Source: Paraburkholderia guartelaensis
Lineage (GTDB): Bacteria; Pseudomonadota; Gammaproteobacteria; Burkholderiales; Burkholderiaceae
Direction: 5' to 3'
DNA length: 64,000 nucleotides
Assembly (NCBI RefSeq): GCF_004353905.1
Contig: NZ_SMOD01000008.1
Coordinates: forward strand, 225,856-289,855
Shown here: one piece after another, positions 25,503-32,853 of the stretch
How the letters are laid out: each line of letters starts with the position of its first letter
Numbering within the stretch: position 1 is the stretch's first letter
Program-made: the position numbers and the translations under genes
Notes under the pieces: model-generated
Seen by the model: the letters and a program-made list of their open reading frames with translations, nothing else
What the model was told of the DNA's origin: nothing
Databases searched by the model: none

Positions 25503-27656
25503 ATGGTTATTGCTACTAGAACAAGGCCTGAACGGAAGGCGGCTGTTGTCGAACTGACGGTCCGGGATTATCTCAACACCTTTTTTTATTATCGCAAGAT
25601 TGCAACAGCGGTATTTCTTTCCGTTGTGGCGATCGGCGTGGCCGTTGCGCTTCTGGTGCCCATGCCTTACCGGGCGCAGTCCACACTGCTCGTACTCCTT
25701 GCAGGATATTACGACCAGTCGAACAACCCGAATGGCGGCGCCGCGGTGCAGCCCGCCATTGGCCAGCTCGACGGCGTCGAAGCGCAAATCCTCAGCAGCC
25801 CGGAACTTCATCGCGATGTGGTGATTTCGAAACTGGGGCCGAACGCAAGCGAACGCGAAATCGACAGCCATTTGCAGGAATTCGAGCATCGGCTGCATAT
25901 CGAGCAAAACGATCTCGCGAGCACCATCAACCTCACGTATTACGACGCCGATCCCAAGGAAGCGGCCGACGCGCTTTCGCGTCTGCTCGACACGTACTTT
26001 CGCCGGCGCGCGACGATTTTCACGTCGGGCCGCGTCGATTTCCTGACCGGTCAGCGCGACGAAGTCGCAAGGCAATTGAAAAAAGCCGATGCCGATTTGC
26101 TCGCGTTCCAGAAAACGCACGGCATCGTCAATATCGACGACCAGACCTCGCGCGCCGTGCTGCTCGAAAGCCAGCTCGTGCAGCAAAAGCTCGAGAACGA
26201 CACGTCGCTCGCGCAGCATCACGGCGAACTGAAATCGGAGCAGGCGTCCTCGAAAGGGGTGAAGGCAACGATTCCGATCTTCACCGACGACTCCGAAGCC
26301 GCTCACGCGCTCGACACGATGCAGCTCTCGCTGATGCAGCTCGAAGCGCGCCGTGCCGATTTCGCCTCGCGCTACATGGATAGCTCGCCGTTCGTGCAGC
26401 AGCTCGATCAGCAGATTGCCGACATGCACGCGAGCATCGCGCGTCGCAAGGAGCAAATGGCCACGGCCACGCGCTACGGCCACAACGATTACTACGACGT
26501 GGTGCAAGGGCGGCTGGCCGCGCTGAATGCCAGCATCGCAGGCGAAACCGCGCGCCAGCAGGCGCTCGAAGAGCAGATCAAGGACACGCGCGCGAAGCTG
26601 CGCAGCTTGAGCGACATCTCCAGCCAGATGCGCCAGTTGCAGGCAACGCGCGACATTCTGGCCGACAGCTTCAAGGACCGCTCGCGCCAGGTCGAGCTTG
26701 CGAAGATCCAGCAAGGGCAGGTGAGCCAGGTGAACAGCACGAACGTGCGCGTGATCCAGGCGCCGTTCCCGCCTTCGCAGCGCAGCGTTTCGGCGAGCCT
26801 CATCATTGCGGCGAGCGTGGCGGCGGGTCTGTTGATTTCGGCGCTCGCCGTGCTCGTCATGGCGAGCCTGCGCGAGACCTTCCTGAGCCCGGAGCAGGCC
26901 GAGCGCTCTCTGCTGCTGCCGGTGCTGAACGCGCCGGTGATGCTCGGCGGCGGCGCACGCCGGCCCCGCGCCGCGGGGGCGGCAGCCGACGCGGCCAAAG
27001 CGGCCAGCCGGCCCGCGCATATGGCGTATGGCCGCATGATCGCGGCCATCAACGCGAGCTCGGACTCGCCCGCCAAGGTGGTCATGGCGCTCTCGTTCGG
27101 CAAGAACGACGGGCTGCTTTCGGTGATTCGCGGCCTCGCCGTCGAACTGGAGCACCGTACGACCAAGCCGGTCCTCATTCTCGACATGGCATCCGGCGCC
27201 GACGCGCCGCTCTATGGCCCGCCGAACGCGCAGGGCTTGCTGACGTGGTCGGGGCATAGCGGGCAAAGCCGTGCGGCGAGCGCGGCGCCCACGGATATCG
27301 CGGCTTCGAGCGGCCTCGTGTTCGAGAGCGTCGAGCGGCACAACATCGTCGTCGCGCGGCCGGAGAGCGGCACGTTCCCGACTTCGTGGCAGCAGACCAC
27401 GACCTTGTTCGACGCGCTGCGCGAGGCGCACGACTATATCGTCGTGCATGCGCCGCCCGCCAGCCAGTCCTTCGCCGGCATTGAAAACGCGGCGCTGGCG
27501 GACGCAACGGTCATGGCGGTGCGCGCAGAGGTTTCGCGCAAGCCCGTGGTCCTCGGCCTGAAAACGCAGTTGCTCGACGCGGGCGGCAGGCTGATCGGCA
27601 TCGCGCTGACGCATCGGCGCGGCTATATCCCGAACTTCATTTACCGATTCTTCTAA
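25503..27656 (+). CDS. polysaccharide co-polymerase, GumC/Wzc-like with degenerate kinase domain
   Basis: 717 residues. Cytoplasmic start, first membrane helix about 33-55, Wzz-type periplasmic domain with long coiled coils (150-420), second helix about 430-455, then a cytoplasmic domain of about 260 residues. That last domain aligns with bacterial tyrosine kinases but the P-loop is lost: where PGEGKST is expected it reads SFGKNDG, while the Walker A'-like VLILDMASG remains. There is no tyrosine-rich tail. It would control chain length and link Wzy with Wza, without kinase activity. Divergent from wza, sharing the promoter region with two dyads. Confidence 0.88.
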   Translation: MVIATRTRPERKAAVVELTVRDYLNTFFYYRKIATAVFLSVVAIGVAVALLVPMPYRAQSTLLVLLAGYYDQSNNPNGGAAVQPAIGQLDGVEAQILSSPELHRDVVISKLGPNASEREIDSHLQEFEHRLHIEQNDLASTINLTYYDADPKEAADALSRLLDTYFRRRATIFTSGRVDFLTGQRDEVARQLKKADADLLAFQKTHGIVNIDDQTSRAVLLESQLVQQKLENDTSLAQHHGELKSEQASSKGVKATIPIFTDDSEAAHALDTMQLSLMQLEARRADFASRYMDSSPFVQQLDQQIADMHASIARRKEQMATATRYGHNDYYDVVQGRLAALNASIAGETARQQALEEQIKDTRAKLRSLSDISSQMRQLQATRDILADSFKDRSRQVELAKIQQGQVSQVNSTNVRVIQAPFPPSQRSVSASLIIAASVAAGLLISALAVLVMASLRETFLSPEQAERSLLLPVLNAPVMLGGGARRPRAAGAAADAAKAASRPAHMAYGRMIAAINASSDSPAKVVMALSFGKNDGLLSVIRGLAVELEHRTTKPVLILDMASGADAPLYGPPNAQGLLTWSGHSGQSRAASAAPTDIAASSGLVFESVERHNIVVARPESGTFPTSWQQTTTLFDALREAHDYIVVHAPPASQSFAGIENAALADATVMAVRAEVSRKPVVLGLKTQLLDAGGRLIGIALTHRRGYIPNFIYRFF

Positions 27657-27675
27657 CATTCGGGACCTGACTGCC

Positions 27676-28647
27676 ATGCACCAGATCAGCGCCATCTTGC
27701 CGGTCAAGACGCGGGGACGGCACTACGCCGACAACATCGGCCGTTGCGACATCCTCTTTTCGTCGCTGCGTCACTTCACGACGCCCAAAACGTTTCACCG
27801 TTTCGTGATCGTCGTGCCGCACGACGAACTCGAAGAGGTCAAAGGCTACGCGAAAGCGTGGTCCGATTTCCCCATCGAAGTGGTCGACGAATCGCTGTAC
27901 ATGGGCATTTTTGCGGAGTTCTCGCAGCGTCACCAGATTCGCAACTGGCACCGGCAGCAGATCATCAAGCTGAATGCGCCCGAATGGATCGAAACCGAGT
28001 ATTTCCTCGTGCTCGACCCCGACTGCTTCGCCACGCATCGCTTCAGCGCGGATACGCTGATTCTCGACGGCCGTGCGCTCACGCATGTGCAACCGCGTAC
28101 GGTGGAGCCGTATTACTGGGAGGCTTCGGCGAAGCTGTTGAATCTCGATCCGCAACTTACGCGCGATGGCATCTGGTGGACGCCGGCCATCCTGTCGCGC
28201 ACGCTGTGCCTGAGCCTGCAACAGCGCCTCGCCGCGCTGCACGGCACCGACTGGCGGCGCGTGCTGCTCGCCAACTACGCCCTCGACTGGACCGAATACA
28301 CGCTTTACTGGCTCAACGCGGAAAAGGAAGGATTGCTGGATCAGTACCACACGGGCCCGAAGCCCGGCCAGCGCGCGCTGCACGCCGACGAAAGCGTATG
28401 GTTTGCCGACAAGATGGAAGGCTGGAGCGAGGCCCGCCACCTCGCGCCGGAAAGCGACGGCATGTTCGCCGTGGTCCAGAGCAACACGCACATTTCGCCG
28501 CAGCGCGTGGTGGAAAAGCTTTCCCCGTATTTCCCGATCACGCTGCAGCCCTACGAGCGCCATATCGACCCTGCGCTCAAGGGCGCCGAGCTTTATTCGG
28601 CGGTGGCGCGCCGCGGGCTCAAGCTGTTGAACAGGCTGCGCGGTTAA
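27676..28647 (+). CDS. DUF6492 family protein, probable glycosyltransferase
   Basis: 323 residues, soluble, starting HQISAILPVKTRGRHY. It resembles the DUF6492 family of polysaccharide loci: a nucleotide-sugar-like N-terminal fold and a VLDPDCF segment (about residues 112-118) that looks like the DxD metal motif of GT-A enzymes. It follows the GumC-like gene by 19 bases, so the two are co-transcribed. It is the only glycosyltransferase candidate in the whole locus; donor and acceptor are unknown. Confidence 0.75.
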   Translation: MHQISAILPVKTRGRHYADNIGRCDILFSSLRHFTTPKTFHRFVIVVPHDELEEVKGYAKAWSDFPIEVVDESLYMGIFAEFSQRHQIRNWHRQQIIKLNAPEWIETEYFLVLDPDCFATHRFSADTLILDGRALTHVQPRTVEPYYWEASAKLLNLDPQLTRDGIWWTPAILSRTLCLSLQQRLAALHGTDWRRVLLANYALDWTEYTLYWLNAEKEGLLDQYHTGPKPGQRALHADESVWFADKMEGWSEARHLAPESDGMFAVVQSNTHISPQRVVEKLSPYFPITLQPYERHIDPALKGAELYSAVARRGLKLLNRLRG

Positions 28648-28651
28648 TCAG

Positions 28652-28697
28652 GCCGCAGCGTTTGCGGCGAGCCTGAAACGACGCCCGGCGCGTCGTT
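28652..28697. terminator. paired hairpins between convergent genes
   Basis: Two stems lie in the gap between the DUF6492 gene and the transglycosylase gene: GCCGCA/TGCGGC with a 5-base loop at 28652-28668, and an 8-bp stem AACGACGC/GCGTCGTT with a 5-base loop at 28677-28697. The second touches the end of the minus-strand gene. They may terminate both transcripts; no strong T-run is present. Confidence 0.45.
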
Positions 28698-29194
28698 CAT
28701 CGCCCCGGCTGCAACTGGCCCCAGCTCACGAGAATGGCCTGAATGCTGCGCGCGTAGGCATCGCGCTCGTGCGGCGACTCCGAGTGGTACGCGCCGATGG
28801 CGCGCCACGTGTTGCCGTATCGCACCATCTTTTGCTTGAGCAGCCAGGCGGCCACAAAAATGTTCACGCACGGGTCCGTGAGGGCGCCGTGCGGAATGCC
28901 CTCGCGCGAAAGCTCCGAAAAGTGGATCGAATTGATCTGCGCTTGCCCGACGTCGATCGAGCCGTTCGTATTGTGATTGATGGCCGCCGCGTCGCCTTTC
29001 GATTCACGCCACGCCACGGCGCGCAGCACGAGCGGATTCACGCCCTGGTAGGCGCCGGCTTTTTCGAAGCATTCTTCGGCGGGCGGCGCGGCGTGCGCGG
29101 CCGTCGCGCCGAGCGCCGCGAGGCTCATGAATGTCACCCACGCGCCGATGATTCGCGATCGCAACTGGCGCAGGGCGTTGGTCTTCTGCTGCAT
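28697..29194 (-). CDS. lytic transglycosylase, periplasmic
   Basis: 165 residues: signal peptide (about 1-34, ending AAHAA) and one SLT domain of the IagB/VirB1 kind, with the catalytic Glu in AWRESKGD, the GSIDVGQAQIN motif, and the AYH segment near the C-terminus. It cleaves peptidoglycan, often to make room for an envelope-spanning machine. Start at 29194 has a GGAG site. It is the last of three short minus-strand genes coding for envelope proteins, next to the exopolysaccharide locus; it may serve that apparatus or an unrelated one. Confidence 0.85.
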   Translation of the reverse strand: MQQKTNALRQLRSRIIGAWVTFMSLAALGATAAHAAPPAEECFEKAGAYQGVNPLVLRAVAWRESKGDAAAINHNTNGSIDVGQAQINSIHFSELSREGIPHGALTDPCVNIFVAAWLLKQKMVRYGNTWRAIGAYHSESPHERDAYARSIQAILVSWGQLQPGR

Positions 29195-29230
29195 GGGTCG
29201 AAGCTCCGGGTTGGGCGTCAATGCGCGACG

Positions 29231-29572
29231 TCACTGCGCGAGAGCGGAATCGAGTTTCTGCTCGATGTCCTTGAGATAGGCGCGCGAAGTGTCGGAGACA
29301 ACGAGACGCGGCGTGGGCATGGCGCAGTGGCAATCGCGCTGACGCGTCTTCTTCTTGTTGTGCGACGACGAATGCGGCGCGGGAACCTCGTCGTCGTCGC
29401 CGGTTGTGGGCGGCAGCATGGCGAGCGAGGGCAGCGGCGGATAAACCTTGTCGGCGGCGGGCGTCGCCGCAGCGGCAACGACGGTGGCAGTGGCGGGCGC
29501 GCTGGCGGCGGGTTGGCCCGCCCAGGCGGCGCTACAAAAGCCGAGTGCGGCGGCGAGAACGATCGGACGCAT
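29231..29572 (-). CDS. small secreted hypothetical protein
   Basis: 113 residues: signal peptide (1-18, ending AAWAG), an Ala/Pro/Thr-rich linker, an acidic DDDE patch, a basic HNKKKTRQRDCHC segment with two cysteines, and a helical tail SRAYLKDIEQKLDSALAQ. No family recognised. The ATG at 29572 has a GGGGAG site and overlaps the end of the lipoprotein gene by 4-6 bases, so the genes are coupled. Confidence 0.65.
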   Translation of the reverse strand: MRPIVLAAALGFCSAAWAGQPAASAPATATVVAAAATPAADKVYPPLPSLAMLPPTTGDDDEVPAPHSSSHNKKKTRQRDCHCAMPTPRLVVSDTSRAYLKDIEQKLDSALAQ

Positions 29573-29576
29573 CGTG

Positions 29577-29951
29577 TCAGCTCCCCGCATGCGTCGGTTC
29601 GATCGAGACGCTGTACGTCTGGTTCGCGCCAGCCGTCAGGTTTTCGAGCGTGGGCTTCGGCCCTCGCGCGGGCACGCCCCGCCAGATGGCCTGATTGATG
29701 TACTTGAAGTCCTCGCCCAGCGCCGTCACGCGGATCACGGTGGGCTGCTTTTGCGCGGCGGCGAGCGCGCCGGCCTTGGCGAGCACGGCGCTCAGTTGCG
29801 GGTCGTGCGCGCCTAGCGCATCGGCGGGAATGTCGAACTTCATGATGACGTTCGAGTCAGCGGGTTTCCCGGTTTGTGCCGTAGTGGGCGGCTGCAGTTG
29901 CGCGCAGCCTGTCATAACCATTACGGCAAGTAAAAGCAAAACGCGCGTCAC
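29577..29951 (-). CDS. small lipoprotein (GTG start)
   Basis: 124 residues from a GTG start that has a GGAGA site and places the lipobox correctly (LLLLAVMVMTGC, Cys about residue 15). The mature part has an alpha/beta look: a KFDIPADAL strand, a charged helix, then TVIRVTALGEDFKYINQAIWRG, which recalls small secretin-associated lipoproteins, but I cannot place it in a family. The longer frame to 30038 has no signal and no ribosome binding site. First gene of a three-gene unit with the secreted protein and the transglycosylase. Confidence 0.65.
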   Translation of the reverse strand: MTRVLLLLAVMVMTGCAQLQPPTTAQTGKPADSNVIMKFDIPADALGAHDPQLSAVLAKAGALAAAQKQPTVIRVTALGEDFKYINQAIWRGVPARGPKPTLENLTAGANQTYSVSIEPTHAGS

Positions 29952-30082
29952 GTCCGGGTCTCCAAAAATTCGTGGCGATGTACGCGTTTTCGGCCTCGCG
30001 CGCGCGGACTTGATACCCGATCGGCAAACGTTTGCCAAAAAGAAAGACTTCGCTCGCGCAATGCCGCTTCACGGAAGGTTGC

Positions 30083-30108
30083 TCGCGCGCCATGGTGTGT
30101 TCGGGCAG
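30083..30108. other. no feature seen in the 268-base gap around this point
   Basis: The stretch 29952-30219 contains only the promoter side of the lipoprotein unit and a GC-rich hairpin (listed next); no coding frame is convincing. Confidence 0.3.
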
Positions 30109-30182
30109 GGAACTGCCTCCCCCAATCTGGCGGGGAATGCGCCGCGCATCCGGCGAATACATATGAAGAATGATGGGTAGCG

Positions 30183-30208
30183 GCGCGGCACTGGCCCAGG
30201 TGCCGCGC
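30183..30208. terminator. hairpin downstream of the GYD gene
   Basis: 9-bp stem GCGCGGCAC / GTGCCGCGC with an 8-base loop, 12 bases beyond the stop codon of the minus-strand GYD gene. No T-run follows on that strand, so it may stabilise the 3' end rather than terminate. Confidence 0.4.
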
Positions 30209-30219
30209 GCCGGCTCTCT

Positions 30220-30513
30220 TTAATTGAGCTTGCCGAGAACCGCGGTGAACTCATCCTTGCTCAAGGCCCGCAGCGTTTGCGTGCGGATATTGCCGAGCGA
30301 CCCGAGCGCGAGGCCGAACGCCATGAAGCTTTGCTCGTCGGGCGCTTCGATGACCGTGACGACATCGTATTTCCCGAGCGTCCAGTAGGTCTGCTTCATT
30401 TCACAGCCGAAAGTTTTGGCGAGTTCTGCTGCCTGACCGGCGCGTTGCGCGCTGTTTTTGACAGCGCGGATACCCTGGTCGGTGAACTGCGAGAGCACCA
30501 CATAAGTCGCCAT
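30220..30513 (-). CDS. GYD domain protein
   Basis: 97 residues, one GYD domain: VVLSQFTDQGIRAVKNSAQR at the start and the GKYDVVTVIEAPDEQSF core that names the family. These are small dimeric ferredoxin-fold proteins of unknown function. It follows the FAD oxidase gene by 34 bases on the same strand and is probably co-transcribed, which is a frequent pairing of a ferredoxin-fold protein with an oxidoreductase. Confidence 0.88.
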   Translation of the reverse strand: MATYVVLSQFTDQGIRAVKNSAQRAGQAAELAKTFGCEMKQTYWTLGKYDVVTVIEAPDEQSFMAFGLALGSLGNIRTQTLRALSKDEFTAVLGKLN

Positions 30514-30547
30514 GACGAATCTCCTTACGATGACATCGGAACGCGGA

Positions 30548-31954
30548 TTACTGGCTTCCCTCGGCCGACCCTTCGGGCCGGATGTTCTGGTTGTGGCGGA
30601 AAAGGTTGTGCGGGTCGTATTTCGTCTTGACGGCGACGAGACGGCTCATGTTCGGACCGTAGGCCGCCTCGACGCGCGCGCGTTCGTCGTCGGTCAGGAA
30701 GTTCACGTAGACGCTGCCGAGCGCATAAGGCGCGGACGCTTCGAAGAAGCCGCGCGCCCAGGCGACGCAGCGTTCGTCGTCGGCGGGATGGGTCCAGCGG
30801 CCGTGCACGTTCATGACGTAGAGCGCGTCGCGATTCGCGTAGGCCATCGCATCGGGCGCGACGCGCAGGGTCGCGCCGCCGATTTGCCCGAAGAATATTT
30901 CGCACTCGGGCGAGGGCAGTGAGGCGATGGCGTCGATCAGCGTGTCGATGAGGCCGTCGGGCAGCGTGTCGAGATTGTGCGATTTCCAGTAGTTGCGCGC
31001 CCCAGGCGTCAGGAGCGGATCGAAGGCCTGCTGCCATGCCGCGTAGGGCATCGGCCCGAGATGTTCGCCACAAGGCTTGCCGAAGCGCCGCACGGCGTCC
31101 ACCGCGTTCGGCCCGTTCTCCGGCGGCCCCGAATAGCAGATCGCGAACACGATGACGGGCTTGCCGTGCACTTCGGGCGGCAGGAAAGGCAGCGGCGGTG
31201 CGAGACGTGACACGCTCCACACGGTCAGGTCTTCGGGCATCGAGTTGGCTGCCTCGCGGTACTGCGTCAGCGCTTCTTTCGCGGCGTCGAACGGCAGCAC
31301 GACCAGGCCGCCATAAATCTCGGGGCCGACAGGGTGAAGCGCGAACTCGAACATCGTCACCACGCCGAAGTTGCCGCCGCCGCCGCGAATCGCCCAGAAG
31401 AGGTCGGCGTTTTCTTCGGCGCTCGCGCGCAGTAGATTGCCGTCGGCGGTCACGACGTCGGCGGCGACGAGGTTGTCGACCGACATGCCGAAGCGCCGGC
31501 TCAGCCAGCCGAAGCCGCCGCCCAGCGTGAGGCCCGCCACGCCCGTAGTCGAATTGATGCCAAGCGGCGTGGCGAGGCCGAACGCCTGCGCTTCATGATC
31601 GAAGTCGTGCAGCGTGGCGCCGGGCTCCACATACGCGCGACGTGTGGCGGGCTCGACTCTGACCGACTTCATCAGCGAGAGATCGATCACGATGCCGCCG
31701 TCGCATAGCGCGCTGCCTGCGATATTGTGGCCGCCGCCGCGCACGGCGAGCGGCAGCCCGCTTTCACGCGCGAGCGCCACGGTCTGGCGCACGTCGGCGC
31801 AACCCCGGCAGCGCACGATGAGCGCAGGGCGTCGCTCGATCATCGCGTTCCAGATTTGACGGGCTTCTTCGTAGGCCGCGTCGCCGGGTTGCAGGGCTTC
31901 GCCGCGCAGCGCGCTTTTCAATGTGGCGATGGATTCGCTCGACAGGCTCGACAT
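30548..31954 (-). CDS. FAD-linked oxidase, berberine-bridge-like family, cytoplasmic
   Basis: 468 residues, no signal peptide. FAD-binding domain with RGGGHNIAG (His about residue 73, the usual 8-alpha attachment point) and TTGVAGLTLGGGFGWLSRRFG; where bicovalent relatives have Cys this one has GINSTTG, so FAD is expected to hang on His only. The C-terminus YDPHNLFRHNQNI is of the BBE type. Start has a GAGAGGTG site. It is a distant paralogue of the exported oxidase at 13.3-15.1 kb. Substrate unknown. Confidence 0.9.
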   Translation of the reverse strand: MSSLSSESIATLKSALRGEALQPGDAAYEEARQIWNAMIERRPALIVRCRGCADVRQTVALARESGLPLAVRGGGHNIAGSALCDGGIVIDLSLMKSVRVEPATRRAYVEPGATLHDFDHEAQAFGLATPLGINSTTGVAGLTLGGGFGWLSRRFGMSVDNLVAADVVTADGNLLRASAEENADLFWAIRGGGGNFGVVTMFEFALHPVGPEIYGGLVVLPFDAAKEALTQYREAANSMPEDLTVWSVSRLAPPLPFLPPEVHGKPVIVFAICYSGPPENGPNAVDAVRRFGKPCGEHLGPMPYAAWQQAFDPLLTPGARNYWKSHNLDTLPDGLIDTLIDAIASLPSPECEIFFGQIGGATLRVAPDAMAYANRDALYVMNVHGRWTHPADDERCVAWARGFFEASAPYALGSVYVNFLTDDERARVEAAYGPNMSRLVAVKTKYDPHNLFRHNQNIRPEGSAEGSQ

Positions 31955-32412
31955 GGCACACCTCTCAATTCAACGGATCGGACAAACGCGCGCCAATAGC
32001 CGGACGTGCGTTTTCATGGACTGAACGGAACTGCAGGCGACCGCTTCAATTGTCGAATCAATGCGGCTGACGTACGCGCGTGACGCGGCGTGCGTCCGGT
32101 CGGGAAAGCGGGAAGGAAGGGCTTTCGCAAAGGGCGGCGGGGGCCGCCTCTGGCCGGACCGCGAGGGGCCGGGCGGCGAGCGCTTTGTGACAATCTGGAT
32201 TGCACCCAGGCAGCCACAGAGCCTCGTCGATTCATTAGATAACCTAAATTACGCAGCTTGATTAATACAATCGCGTGCAATTAATTCAGATTATTGTCGC
32301 GTCTGGATTCGCTTTAATAGTTTAGCAAGCACAATGCATGGATTCTATAATTTTCACGCGCGCGCGGCCTGCATGCGTGCGTGTTTTTACCCGCCCAGCG
32401 AGAGTTTCCACC
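31955..32412. other. intergenic region, AT-rich in its right half
   Basis: 458 bases between the divergently arranged FAD oxidase and DUF1059 genes. No gene is supported. The right half is markedly AT-rich and holds the promoter listed next; the left half is GC-rich and holds only weak antisense frames. Confidence 0.6.
32322..32351 (+). promoter_or_regulatory. sigma-70-type promoter of the DUF1059 gene
   Basis: A perfect TATAAT -10 box (32346-32351) with TTAGCA 18 bases upstream (32322-32327) as a fair -35 box. It lies about 60 bases before the ATG at 32413. Confidence 0.6.
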
Positions 32413-32622
32413 ATGACGCGAAAGTACATTGACTGCAGGGAGTTTCCCAGTGAGATGAACTGCACGGTTGCTATCTCGGCGGACTCGGATTCGGAGCTTC
32501 TGGAAGCTGCCGTGCAACACGCGGTGAGCGTGCATCGTCACGCCGATTCGCCCGAACTGCGCGCGCAACTCAGCCAGCTCTTTCACGAGGGCTCGCCGCC
32601 CGAAATATCGCCACGTTCATGA
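32413..32622 (+). CDS. DUF1059 family small protein
   Basis: 69 residues: RKYIDCREFPSEMNCTVAISADSDSEL..AVQHAVSVHRHAD matches the DUF1059 pattern (two cysteines about ten residues apart, later His pair). Function unknown. The ATG at 32413 is chosen because the domain starts there; the longer frame from 32338 overlaps the promoter. Stands alone, with its own good promoter. Confidence 0.85.
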   Translation: MTRKYIDCREFPSEMNCTVAISADSDSELLEAAVQHAVSVHRHADSPELRAQLSQLFHEGSPPEISPRS

Positions 32623-32853
32623 CGAGAAACCGGCCGGCATGCAATGTGCCGGCCAGTGCGCCTGCCCTCGAGGCGCACGAGAAGACGCAGCACCGCAACC
32701 CGCGCCTTTCTGCCGCCCGAATCCGGGCCCGCCCCAGGACGCTCCCAGACTTCAATTGCCACCCGGTCGCCCCGGCATGTGCGCCCGTGGCAGAATTAGC
32801 GACTTCCCGCAGTCCCAACATCGGCGTTAGGCCTTTCCAGCCGGGAGCCGCCC

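Noticed and set aside
25476..27707. Antisense open frame of 743 codons over the GumC/Wzc-like gene
   Set aside because: Same artefact: Arg/His-rich, no ribosome binding site, and the sense product is well supported.
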